Assembly: GCA_963705525.1 (NCBI GenBank)
Contig: CAVPJW010000002.1
Span: forward strand, 496,001 to 560,000
From: CAVPJW01 sp963705525
Lineage (GTDB): Bacteria; Acidobacteriota; Vicinamibacteria; Vicinamibacterales; CAVPJW01
Reading direction: 5' to 3'
Length of the DNA stretch: 64,000 bases
The position numbers were made by a program, and so were the translations under genes. How positions within the stretch are numbered: position 1 is the first letter of the stretch; every line of letters begins with the position of its first letter. Shown piece after piece: positions 39,077 through 47,402 of this stretch. The notes beneath the pieces were generated by a model. The model saw only the letters and a list, made by a program, of their open reading frames with translations, was not told the DNA's origin and made no database searches.

Positions 39077-40397
39077 CGCGATAGTCGTCGTGCTCAACGC
39101 GCTGCTGATAGCAATGGTGGCAGCGTCCGAGTGCCTGGCATCTCCCCAGTCTCAGGCGCCGCCTGAAACGCCGACGCAGACGTCCACGACGCCGGTTGCG
39201 CAGCAGCTGTCGTTCAACGAGGCGATTCAGCGCGCCGTGCAACGGAATCCTTCCGCCGCGATTGCCGCGGCCGACATCCTCAGAGCCGAAGCGGTTCTGA
39301 AACAAGTCAAGGCCACGACGCTCGTGACAGTGCTCGGCAATGTGACGTCGACGACAATCAGTAATCCGGTCGAGTTCGATGCCGAGACCGTGATCCCGCG
39401 CACGCAGGTCGACGCCAACCTCAGCGTCGCGATGCCGCTCTTTGCCCCGGCGTTGTGGGCGCGACGCACGCAGGCGATGGACAACCGTCACGTCGCCGAG
39501 CTCAATGCCAATGACGTCCGTCGTCAGATTGCCATCGCCGCCGCTGACGCGTACCTGAACATCATCGGACTTCGTCGCGTGATCGAGGCGAACGAACGCG
39601 CGCGTGACGTGGCGCGCGCACACTTCGAGCTGGCGCGACAGCTTCGCGAAGGAGGCACCGGGAGCCGCCTCAATGAGGTACGCGCGGAGCAGCAGGTGTC
39701 CGCCGACGAAGTGCTCGTCGAAGCCGCGCGAAACGCGTTGTATCGCTCCCAGGAGGCGCTGGGAGTTCTTCTTGCCGCCGAGGGTCCCATCGATGCCGGC
39801 GAGGAGCCGGCCTTCGAGATTCCCGCCGAGACGCCGGAACGCGACGAGGCGAGGCTGGGGGATGTCCGGGCCGATCTCCTGCTGTTCACCGCTCGTGAGC
39901 AGGCTGCCGGGCGTGTGCTGCGCGACAGCTGGAAGGATTACCTGCCGTCGGTGGCAGGACTCTTTCAACCTTCAGCGCTGTATCCCGAGCAGATCTTTCA
40001 GCCGCAGCGAAGCTGGCGCGCCGTTGCCCTGATGGCGGTGCCCATCTGGGACAGCGGCGAGCGCGCTGGCCTCAAGCTCGAACGCCAGGCCGCCGTCGAT
40101 CAGTCACGCGCCGTGCTGGAAGGTGCGGTACGACAAGCTCGCTCGGAAGTGCGCGCGGCTTACGAAGCGGTCGCCAGTGCGGAGCGCGCGCTCACCCAGG
40201 CGCGCGCGGCCGCGCAACAGGCTGCGAGCGTCGTCGACATCGTTAACGTCAGCTACCGGGCGGGCGTTGCCACCAATATCGAAGTCATCGAAGCGCAACG
40301 GCAGGCGCGTGACGCCGACAACGTGGTGGCCGTGGCCGAGGACAGAGTTCGCCGGGCACGGCTCGACTTGCTCGCCGCCACCGGTCGCTTCCCCTGA
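39069..40397 (+). CDS. TolC-family outer-membrane efflux channel
   Basis: 442 residues; start ATG 39069 overlaps the pump stop. A signal sequence (ALLIAMVAASECLASPQ) is followed by two homologous halves with the paired helical regions LSFNEAIQRAVQRNPSAAIA and AYLNIIGLRRVIEANERARD, then VRAAYEAVASAERALTQARA and NVSYRAGVATNIEVIEAQRQ. This is the TolC/OprM helical-barrel layout. It completes the tripartite RND system with the two preceding genes. Confidence 0.92.
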   Translation: MRNAIVVVLNALLIAMVAASECLASPQSQAPPETPTQTSTTPVAQQLSFNEAIQRAVQRNPSAAIAAADILRAEAVLKQVKATTLVTVLGNVTSTTISNPVEFDAETVIPRTQVDANLSVAMPLFAPALWARRTQAMDNRHVAELNANDVRRQIAIAAADAYLNIIGLRRVIEANERARDVARAHFELARQLREGGTGSRLNEVRAEQQVSADEVLVEAARNALYRSQEALGVLLAAEGPIDAGEEPAFEIPAETPERDEARLGDVRADLLLFTAREQAAGRVLRDSWKDYLPSVAGLFQPSALYPEQIFQPQRSWRAVALMAVPIWDSGERAGLKLERQAAVDQSRAVLEGAVRQARSEVRAAYEAVASAERALTQARAAAQQAASVVDIVNVSYRAGVATNIEVIEAQRQARDADNVVAVAEDRVRRARLDLLAATGRFP

Positions 40398-40428
40398 GGA
40401 GTGATGGACGCTGTAGCGACGTGGGTCG

Positions 40429-41172
40429 GTGGGCTTGGTTGGCAGCGAGAATGCGATGGTCCTGCTGCTTGCGATGCTGCTCGGGCTTCGTCACGCCACC
40501 GACCCGGACCACCTCACCGCCGTGTCAACGCTCGTCCTGTCCGATCGCAGGATCGGCGAAAGGCGGGCGTTCGGCCTCGGAGTCGCCTGGGGACTCGGAC
40601 ACGCCGTGACGCTGTTCCTGTTCGGACTTCCGGCGGTGCTCTTCGGTCGCTATCTGCCCGATGTGGTCCAGCGCAGCATCGAAGTCGCGATTGGGTTCCT
40701 CATCGTGGTGCTGGCCATTCGTCTGCTGCGCCGCTGGCATTCGGGCTACTTCCACCTGCACGCTCACCAGCATGGGAACCAGTGGCACGCTCATCCGCAC
40801 ATGCACGAACGGCAGAAGGGCGACGATCACGGGCAGGTGCACAGCCACCCACACGCCGAGGGGCTCGGTCGTTCTCCGCTGGCGGCCTTCGCCATCGGAC
40901 TGCTCCACGGTGCAGGCGGCTCTGCCGGTGCGAGCGTGCTTCTCGTCGGCGCCTCGGCCCATCAGGGTAACGGGGTGACCGCGCTCTTTCTGTTCGCGGC
41001 CATGACCGCCGTCTCGATGGCCATCCTGTCGGGTGCCTTTGGCTACACGCTGGGACGGGGATGGGGCGCCGCCCAGGTCAATCGACTCATTCCGGTCCTT
41101 GGCGTATTCAGCCTCCTCTTTGGCGTCTGGTACGCGGGCGGCACCCTCGATCTGATCCCGCCCCTGTTCTGA
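40429..41172 (+). CDS. NiCoT/UreH-like nickel-cobalt transporter
   Basis: 247 residues from GTG 40429 (an ATG at 40456 is an alternative). The second segment carries LRHATDPDHLTAV, the H-x4-D-H nickel/cobalt transporter signature. A central hydrophilic loop is very His-rich (FHLHAHQHGNQWHAHPHMHE and HSHPHAE), fitting a metal-buffering role. Five to six membrane helices flank it, including FAIGLLHGAGGSAGASVLLV. It is probably an inner-membrane importer or exporter of Ni or Co. It begins 31 bases after the TolC gene and could be co-transcribed with it. Confidence 0.82.
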   Translation: MGLVGSENAMVLLLAMLLGLRHATDPDHLTAVSTLVLSDRRIGERRAFGLGVAWGLGHAVTLFLFGLPAVLFGRYLPDVVQRSIEVAIGFLIVVLAIRLLRRWHSGYFHLHAHQHGNQWHAHPHMHERQKGDDHGQVHSHPHAEGLGRSPLAAFAIGLLHGAGGSAGASVLLVGASAHQGNGVTALFLFAAMTAVSMAILSGAFGYTLGRGWGAAQVNRLIPVLGVFSLLFGVWYAGGTLDLIPPLF

Positions 41173-41363
41173 GCAATCCGGCTTCTTCGGCGACACCCCG
41201 AGTGACAATCGCAGACATTTGGTGGCTGGCTGAACGTCGGCTCTCGAAGATCTACCGATCCTGCCCGGAACTCGCTACAATCCTGCAGACACTCTGAGCT
41301 TCCCGCGTCCTTCGGTTCGAGTCGGTTCGAGCTGGAAGGGCAGGGGGACGAGGTGATGGGGCA

Positions 41364-41999
41364 ATGTCAGACAACCACACACCAGACGTGACGATAGACG
41401 GCGACAAGGCCGTCTCGCGACGGAATTTCATCAAAGGCGTGATCGCGGCCGGAGCCGCCGTCTCGTCGGCGGGGTACCTCTTCAGAAGCACCATCCTGGG
41501 CGAGCAGTCCCTGGCCGGTTCCGTCGAGCGCCTGATCACGTTGAACGTCAATGGACAGGATCGTCGCGTTGACGTGATGAAACAGGAAACGCTCGCGATG
41601 ACACTTCGGTACAAGCTCGGGCTGACGGGCACCAAGCTGGGATGCGACCGGGCCGAGTGCGGCGCCTGCACGGTGCTGGTCGACGATGTGCCGCACTATT
41701 CGTGCTCGATGCTGACGCACAGCGTGAGGGGACGTAAGGTCGTCACGATCGAAGGCCTGGCGAGTCCGGCGGGTGAGCTGCATCCGGTTCAGCAGGCGGT
41801 TGTTGACGAGCAGGGATTCCAGTGCGCGTTCTGCATGTCCGGGTTCATCATGAGCGCCGTCGGATTCCTGAAGGTCAATCCCAACCCGACGCGCGCCGAG
41901 CTGGCGCACGGGCTGTCGGGCAATCTCTGCCGGTGCGCGGACTACAACAAGATTCTGAACGCCATGGAGCGTGCCGCCGAATATTCGCGGAGAGTCTGA
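41364..41999 (+). CDS. Tat-exported [2Fe-2S] subunit of a xanthine-dehydrogenase-family hydroxylase (PaoA-like)
   Basis: 211 residues. A twin-arginine signal SRRNFIKGVIAAGAAVSS starts near residue 18. The first cluster domain has CDRAECGACTVLV and a fourth Cys in HYSC; the second has CAFCMSGF and GNLCRCADY. This is the two-cluster small subunit that passes electrons between the Mo centre and FAD. In E. coli PaoABC, only this subunit has the Tat signal and the others travel with it. A 1-base gap separates it from the large subunit gene. Confidence 0.92.
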   Translation: MSDNHTPDVTIDGDKAVSRRNFIKGVIAAGAAVSSAGYLFRSTILGEQSLAGSVERLITLNVNGQDRRVDVMKQETLAMTLRYKLGLTGTKLGCDRAECGACTVLVDDVPHYSCSMLTHSVRGRKVVTIEGLASPAGELHPVQQAVVDEQGFQCAFCMSGFIMSAVGFLKVNPNPTRAELAHGLSGNLCRCADYNKILNAMERAAEYSRRV

Positions 42000-42000
42000 C

Positions 42001-44463
42001 ATGGCTGACTACAAGCTGATCGGACAGAACTACCGTACGCCGGACATTTACGCGAAGGTCACCGGGCGTGCGAAGTATGCCGAGGATTACCGTGCGGAAG
42101 GAATGCTCTTCTGCAAGCTCCTTCTGAGTCCGATGCCGCACGCGCGCGTGCGAAACATCGATGCCAGTGCGGCGTTGGCGATGGACGGTGTCAAGGCCAT
42201 CCTGACCGCCAAAGACGTGCCGATTCCCCCGCCGCTTCCGCCCCCGGCAGGTCAGCCTCCACAACCACCCGGTCCACCCCCGGAAGTCGCGCTGACAAAC
42301 GAGCCGCTATACGAAGGAGAGCCGATCCTGGCGGTGGCCGCGGTGGACGAGCTGACGGCCGCCGAGGCCGTCGAGCGCATCGTGCTCGACCTCGAGCCGC
42401 TGCCCTTTGTCATCGATCCGCTGCACAGCCTGCAGCCGAATGGTCCGAACGGTCGTACCGACGGCAACATCTTCGTCGGACGCGAGGTCAAGACGCTTAA
42501 GTGGACGGCAGACGAGTACGAGGAAGTCGCGGCGGGACGCTTTCCGTGGAACGCGAAGGCCGGCGAGAACATGAGCGTCGGCGACGTCGAGGCCGGATTC
42601 AAGCAAGCCGATCTCGTCCTGGATGAAACGCTCTATCAGCAGTCAACGAGCCATCGTCCGCTCGAAACGAGGACGGCGATGGCGTACTGGCAGAACGGCA
42701 AGCTGTTCCTGCACGGCTCGACGCAGAGCGTTGCGCGCACGGTCGCCAGTGTGGCGCGCTGGGTGGGTATCGATCCGTCGCAGGTCGTCATCATCAGCGA
42801 ATACACGGGCGGAGGATTCGGAAGCAAGATTCCGGGCGCGCACTCCATGGCGATTCCGGCGCTTCTCGCGCGCAAGGCCGGACGTCCCGTGATGATGCGC
42901 ATCACGAGCGAGGACGAACACTACATCGGGCGTCAGCGTCCCGGGTTCCAGGCTCGCGCCAAGCTGGGCTTCAGGAAAGACGGTCGCCTGACCGCCATGG
43001 ATCTCTTCATCGTCGAGGACAGCGGTCCGTACCAGCGCCAGGGCGACAACCAGATGGCTGCGACCATGGCGTCGCTTTTGTATCAGCCGCTGTCGCTGAG
43101 GTTCCGAGGCGTGTCGGTTGCGACCAATACACCTCCGCGAGTCTCGCAGCGAGCGCCTGGCGGTCTCCAGGCGATGGCGATGCTCGAGCCGCTCATGAGC
43201 AAGGCGGCACGCAAGCTCGGCATCGATCAGATTGAGATTCGGAAGATCAACGCGCCGTCCACGGGATCGCTCTTCGGCGTGACTGACACCAAAGAGCGGC
43301 CACGCCAGAAGATCACGGGCGCCTTCGTTCGCGAAGCGCTCGACCGTGGTGCCGAGCTGTTCAACTGGAACGATCGCAAGAAGCGGAGCGGTCAGCGGAA
43401 AGGCAACAAGATTCGCGGCGTGTCGGCCGTTGCGAGCACGTTCATGGCGGGCTCAATCGGCTTCGACGGACTGCTCGTCATCAAGCCGGACGGCAAGATG
43501 TACGTCCACCAGGGTATCGGAAATCTCGGCACGCATTCCGTGATGGATACGGCGCGTGTCGCCGCCGAGGTTCTTGGCATGCCGTGGGAACAGTGCGAGG
43601 TCGTCTGGGGGAGCACCGCCAAGAACGTTCCGTGGAGCTCGGTCCAGGCGGGCAGCCAGACGACGCACGCGCATTCGCGGGCGAATCATGCCGCGGGCAT
43701 GGACGCGAAACGAAAACTGCAGGAGATCGCCGCGAAGGATCTCGGCGGGAGTCCTGACGACTACGACGTCGGAAATGCGCGGGTGTTTCGCAAAGGGAAT
43801 CCCGGGCGCGGCCTGACATTCGCGGCGGCTGCGAAGCGCGCGATCGAGCTCGGCGGCAAGTACGACGGACACGAGCCGCCCGCGCAGGTCAACGACATGA
43901 CGAAAGCCTCCGCCAAAGCCTTGGCGGGCCAGGGTCTCATGGGTGTGGCGAAGGACGAGTACCCGCGCGACGGCGTCACGTATTCGTTCGTGGCAGGGTT
44001 CGCCGAGGTCGAAGTGGACGCCGAGACCGGGCACTATACGATTGTCGACTACCTCGCGGTCGCCGATGTCGGCACGGTGATGCACCCGCATGGCCTCGGC
44101 GGCCAGTTGCACGGCGGCGCGGTGCAGGGGTTTGGTCACGCGCGAAGCCAGAAGCTCGTGTACGACACGCACTACGGCACGTCGCTGGCCAAGCGAATGC
44201 ACCACAACAAGCCGCCCACGATTCTCGACAGTCCGCTGCAGATGCAATGGGATGCCGTGAACATTCCCGATCCCCAGACACCCGTCGGCGCCAAAGGCAT
44301 CGGTGAGGCCGCGGTTGGCGCGGGCTGCGCGGCTGTCCTTTGCGCCATCAACGACGCGATTGGCGACGATCTGGTGCGCCGCACCCCGGTGCAACCGGAA
44401 ATGATCATGACTGCGCTCGAAGCCGGCCAACGGACACACAATCCGCTGACGGCGTACATCTAG
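42001..44463 (+). CDS. Molybdopterin-binding large subunit, xanthine-dehydrogenase family (PaoC-like)
   Basis: 820 residues from ATG 42001. Features include RTPDIYAKVTGRAKYAEDYR (start of the a/b hammerhead domain), TGGGFGSKIPGAHSMAIPAL (cofactor loop), QRAPGGLQAMAMLEPL, GSQTTHAHSRANHAAG and the near-C-terminal GAKGIGEAAVGAGCAAV that holds the catalytic Glu. A proline-rich insertion PPPLPPPAGQPPQPPGPPPE lies at about 79-98. The enzyme hydroxylates an aldehyde or N-heterocycle using water as oxygen source; the substrate is not predictable. No signal of its own, so export would depend on the small subunit. Confidence 0.92.
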   Translation: MADYKLIGQNYRTPDIYAKVTGRAKYAEDYRAEGMLFCKLLLSPMPHARVRNIDASAALAMDGVKAILTAKDVPIPPPLPPPAGQPPQPPGPPPEVALTNEPLYEGEPILAVAAVDELTAAEAVERIVLDLEPLPFVIDPLHSLQPNGPNGRTDGNIFVGREVKTLKWTADEYEEVAAGRFPWNAKAGENMSVGDVEAGFKQADLVLDETLYQQSTSHRPLETRTAMAYWQNGKLFLHGSTQSVARTVASVARWVGIDPSQVVIISEYTGGGFGSKIPGAHSMAIPALLARKAGRPVMMRITSEDEHYIGRQRPGFQARAKLGFRKDGRLTAMDLFIVEDSGPYQRQGDNQMAATMASLLYQPLSLRFRGVSVATNTPPRVSQRAPGGLQAMAMLEPLMSKAARKLGIDQIEIRKINAPSTGSLFGVTDTKERPRQKITGAFVREALDRGAELFNWNDRKKRSGQRKGNKIRGVSAVASTFMAGSIGFDGLLVIKPDGKMYVHQGIGNLGTHSVMDTARVAAEVLGMPWEQCEVVWGSTAKNVPWSSVQAGSQTTHAHSRANHAAGMDAKRKLQEIAAKDLGGSPDDYDVGNARVFRKGNPGRGLTFAAAAKRAIELGGKYDGHEPPAQVNDMTKASAKALAGQGLMGVAKDEYPRDGVTYSFVAGFAEVEVDAETGHYTIVDYLAVADVGTVMHPHGLGGQLHGGAVQGFGHARSQKLVYDTHYGTSLAKRMHHNKPPTILDSPLQMQWDAVNIPDPQTPVGAKGIGEAAVGAGCAAVLCAINDAIGDDLVRRTPVQPEMIMTALEAGQRTHNPLTAYI

Positions 44464-44474
44464 GAGGAGCTGCA

Positions 44475-45488
44475 ATGGCCGTCATTCGGGATGTCATGCC
44501 GGCGTTTGAGCTGTTCCAGCCCTCGTCTGTCGACGCCGCGATTACGCTGGCCAATCAATATGGCAGCGATGCGTGGCTGATGGCCGGCGGGCTCGACAGC
44601 TTCGACTGGCTCAAGGACCGCATCAAGCGGCCGAAGGTCGTTGTCGATCTCTCGGCGGTTGACGGTCTGAGCGGAATCCGCGAGTCGAACGATGGCCTCG
44701 AGATTGGGGCCCTGACGACGCTGACGGAAATCACGCGCCATCCAGTCGTCCGTGACAAGTATGGACTGCTGGCCGAAGCGGCCCTGCTCGTGGCCTCGCC
44801 TCAGATTCGCAACCAGGGCACACTCGGCGGCAACGTCGCTCAGGATGCCCGCTGCTGGTACTACCGCGCCGGGTGGCCGTGCTATCGCGCCGGTGGCAAC
44901 ATCTGTTACGCGGACACGCCGACCGCGATCAATCGCGAGCACGCGATTCTCGATGCCGACCGCTGCGTGGCCGTCAATCCATCCGATACCGCACCGGCGC
45001 TTGTGGCGCTCGACGCGGTGATGGTGATTCGGAACAGCAAGGGCGAACGAATCGTCAACGCCGAGGATTTCTTCGTCGGTCCTGGCGTGGACATCACGAG
45101 GATGACGGTCCTTCAGCCAGGCGACGTGCTGACGACGATTCGCATTCCTGCCGCATCGGCCGGACATCAGTTCTATTTCGAGAAAGTGCGCGATCGGAAC
45201 GTCTGGGACTTCGCGCTCGTCAATGTCGCGTCGGCGCTCGCCGGGTCTGCTCAATCGATCGACCGCGCGCGCATCGTGGTCAATGGCGTGGCGGCGCGGC
45301 CCATGCGGCTGAAGGCGGTGGAAGCCGCGATTCAGGGCAAGCCACGGAACGAAGAGACCGCCACGCTGGCAGGCAGCCTGGCCGTTGAAGGAGCGCAACC
45401 GCTCCAGCACAACGCCTACAAGATCCCGCTCATGAGAAATCTGGTGAAGCGGGCGATTCGCGGAACGGGGGAATCATGGACCTCCTGA
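44475..45488 (+). CDS. FAD subunit with four cluster-type cysteines (PaoB-like)
   Basis: 337 residues with a perfect AGGAGG site at 44462-44468. The FAD-binding half has DAWLMAGGLDSFDWLKDRIK and SPQIRNQGTLGGNVAQD. A loop rich in Cys follows: ARCWYYRAGWPCYRAGGNIC, and a fourth Cys in DADRC. The same positions bind a [4Fe-4S] cluster in PaoB and in 4-hydroxybenzoyl-CoA reductase beta. The C-terminal CO-dehydrogenase-flavoprotein-type domain follows. It lacks a signal peptide. Its 3' end overlaps the cytochrome b gene by 13 bases. Confidence 0.88.
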   Translation: MAVIRDVMPAFELFQPSSVDAAITLANQYGSDAWLMAGGLDSFDWLKDRIKRPKVVVDLSAVDGLSGIRESNDGLEIGALTTLTEITRHPVVRDKYGLLAEAALLVASPQIRNQGTLGGNVAQDARCWYYRAGWPCYRAGGNICYADTPTAINREHAILDADRCVAVNPSDTAPALVALDAVMVIRNSKGERIVNAEDFFVGPGVDITRMTVLQPGDVLTTIRIPAASAGHQFYFEKVRDRNVWDFALVNVASALAGSAQSIDRARIVVNGVAARPMRLKAVEAAIQGKPRNEETATLAGSLAVEGAQPLQHNAYKIPLMRNLVKRAIRGTGESWTS

Positions 45489-46321
45489 GGTGGGGACGGA
45501 ATCCCTGGGGACAGTGGGTCCTGACGCATATCTCGTGGGACCTGTTCTGGGCGTCTCTGTTCGCCGGCGTGCTCTTCTTCGTGGCGCACGCGAGCTATCT
45601 GGTCTTTTCAGCGCATCGCAAACGCGAGTCTCACGAGACCGATGCGCTCGAGGCGGCGCGCAAGGATCTGCCCGACCGCATTCCCCGTCATTCGCTCGTC
45701 GCGCGACTCTTTCACTGGGTGATGGCGGCATCGATGTTCGTGCTGCTGTTCACGGCTTTTCTACCCGTGGCCGGCGTCAGGTTCCCGTGGGTGACGTGGC
45801 ACTGGGTGGCCGGGCTGGTGCTGACGGCGTCGATCCTCTTCCACATCGTCCATGCGACATTCTGGCTGGACTTCTGGTCCATCTGGGTCGGACCCAAGGA
45901 CATCCCTGAGTTCAAGGCGGAGATGCTGCGCGAGCTGGGGCACGAGGTCCCCGGGCCCAAACCCGGCAAGTATCCGTTGGGAAACCGGCTCTATCACTTG
46001 ATCATCGTGATCGCCGGACTGGCCGTTGTCGCCACAGGCCTCTTCATGATGGTCCGTGTCAGGACGCCGCTCTTCACGCGCAACCCGTATCTCTTCACCG
46101 ACCGCACGTGGGGCATGACGTACGTGCTCCACGGTCTTGCCGGCGTCGGCCTGGTCGGTCTCGTGATTGCCCACGTGTACTTCGCGGTTCGCCCGGACAA
46201 GTGGTGGATCACGAAATCGATGCTCCTGGGCTGGATCACCCGGCGGCAGTACCTCGACTATCACGACCCGGATCGATGGACGATGGGCAGCGAGCTGGCG
46301 AAACCCACCCGACGCAACTAG
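45476..46321 (+). CDS. Cytochrome b-type membrane electron acceptor
   Basis: 281 residues. An N-terminal helix (WASLFAGVLFFVAHASYLVF) is followed by a formate-dehydrogenase-gamma-like four-helix core with heme-ligand candidates in VARLFHWVMAAS, TWHWVAGLV, LFHIVHATFW, RLYHLIIVIAG and YVLHGLAGVGLVGLVIAHVY. The placement, overlapping the FAD subunit gene, argues that it takes electrons from the periplasmic hydroxylase and passes them to quinone. Canonical PaoABC operons have no such subunit, so the pairing is notable. Confidence 0.85.
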   Translation: MDLLRWGRNPWGQWVLTHISWDLFWASLFAGVLFFVAHASYLVFSAHRKRESHETDALEAARKDLPDRIPRHSLVARLFHWVMAASMFVLLFTAFLPVAGVRFPWVTWHWVAGLVLTASILFHIVHATFWLDFWSIWVGPKDIPEFKAEMLRELGHEVPGPKPGKYPLGNRLYHLIIVIAGLAVVATGLFMMVRVRTPLFTRNPYLFTDRTWGMTYVLHGLAGVGLVGLVIAHVYFAVRPDKWWITKSMLLGWITRRQYLDYHDPDRWTMGSELAKPTRRN

Positions 46322-46327
46322 CAGGCG

Positions 46328-46771
46328 ATGCCGCAGTCTTTCGATGGGACGACAGCAGGGGAGCCGAGCGTCGAACTTCAGCGCCGTGGCGACACGATTG
46401 AGGAAGCCTACGAGTTCATGCTGGCCTACGCGGCGCAGGGACTCGGGAGCGAGCAGCAGACCTCAGCCGGCGCGCCTCTTCGCACCTTTCTCGAGCGCAC
46501 CGCCGCTGCGCTCGAGGGCTTTGGCGATCTGTTCCGTCACCTGATTGAGCGCGAAGGAATCGAGCCGGCGGAGCGATATCTGGCGTTCGTCGATGTGCTC
46601 GACGGCGACGCGCGGAGCGCGCGCGCGGCCGTCCAGCTGGTCCTCGCGCAATCAACCATCAGCTCGCAGCTGATCGACAATCTCAACGCGTCCATTCACC
46701 TGCGCGCGCTGCTCACCGACATATTCCTGATCGACGAAATTCTAAAGACTCGGGCGGCCGGACGTCGCTGA
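46328..46771 (+). CDS. Hypothetical helical protein
   Basis: 147 residues, not recognised. It is predicted to be mainly helical: TIEEAYEFMLAYAAQGLGSE, FLERTAAALEGFGDLFRHLI, SARAAVQLVLAQSTISSQLI. No signal peptide or cysteines. It lies six bases after the cytochrome b gene, so it could be a chaperone or maturation factor of the hydroxylase, but that is inference from position only. A small overlap-free neighbour on the minus strand follows. Confidence 0.6.
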   Translation: MPQSFDGTTAGEPSVELQRRGDTIEEAYEFMLAYAAQGLGSEQQTSAGAPLRTFLERTAAALEGFGDLFRHLIEREGIEPAERYLAFVDVLDGDARSARAAVQLVLAQSTISSQLIDNLNASIHLRALLTDIFLIDEILKTRAAGRR

Positions 46772-46803
46772 CGCCGGCAGCGCGCGTGCAGCTCGGACCC
46801 TGT

Positions 46804-47298
46804 TCAGCTTGCCGGAGATGGTGCGGGCGGCGGCAGATCGCTGCTCCAGATGGAATACTCGTACAGCCATCGGCCGGAGAGGTTTCGCAGAATCCACAGC
46901 AGCTTGCCGCGGTCCCGCCGCTCGGCTCCACCAGTGGGCTTGAGGGTGAGGCTGAAGTCGCCGCTGACATAGGCGAGCGGTCCGTGGCCCGAAATGTCCT
47001 TGGGATCGATCACGAGGTCGGTGGCGCCATCCACGTTGAACCGCGATTCGAAGTATCCCTTGATCGAATCCGGCCCTCTGAGCGTCGAGGCATTCGGCGG
47101 CATGAGGACGGCGTTGCCCGCGAAATGACGGATCAGTTTCGCCGGGTCCTTCGCGTTGTAGGCCGTGACGAAGTCCTGAACGACGGCGCGAATGGCATCG
47201 GCGTCGGCCTTGCCGAATTCCTGCGTCCGGCCGCCGCCGGAACACGCGGCCGTCGCGAGAACAACCGCGAGGATGAACAGCGTGATACGCGATCGCAT
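46804..47298 (-). CDS. SnoaL-like/DUF4440 lipoprotein
   Basis: 164 residues. A lipoprotein signal (ITLFILAVVLATAAC) precedes an NTF2-like fold: DADAIRAVVQDFVTAYNAKD, LIRHFAGNAVLMPPNASTLR and GPLAYVSGDFSLTLKPTGGA, GRWLYEYSIWS. Such proteins are small cone-shaped binding or ketosteroid-isomerase-like domains of unknown ligand. It diverges from the solute-binding protein gene across 104 bases. Confidence 0.8.
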   Translation of the reverse strand: MRSRITLFILAVVLATAACSGGGRTQEFGKADADAIRAVVQDFVTAYNAKDPAKLIRHFAGNAVLMPPNASTLRGPDSIKGYFESRFNVDGATDLVIDPKDISGHGPLAYVSGDFSLTLKPTGGAERRDRGKLLWILRNLSGRWLYEYSIWSSDLPPPAPSPAS

Positions 47299-47402
47299 AT
47301 GTGGTCTCTGCGCCTCCGTGAATGAGAGCCTGTTGCCGGGTATTGTAGTGTCTGAGTACGCTCCACGCCAAACGATGACGATCGCCCGTACAGATAGCCG
47401 CG

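Noticed and set aside
40397..40429. Cobalamin or nickel riboswitch upstream of the metal transporter
   Set aside because: Only 31 bases separate it from the TolC gene, too short for any known riboswitch.
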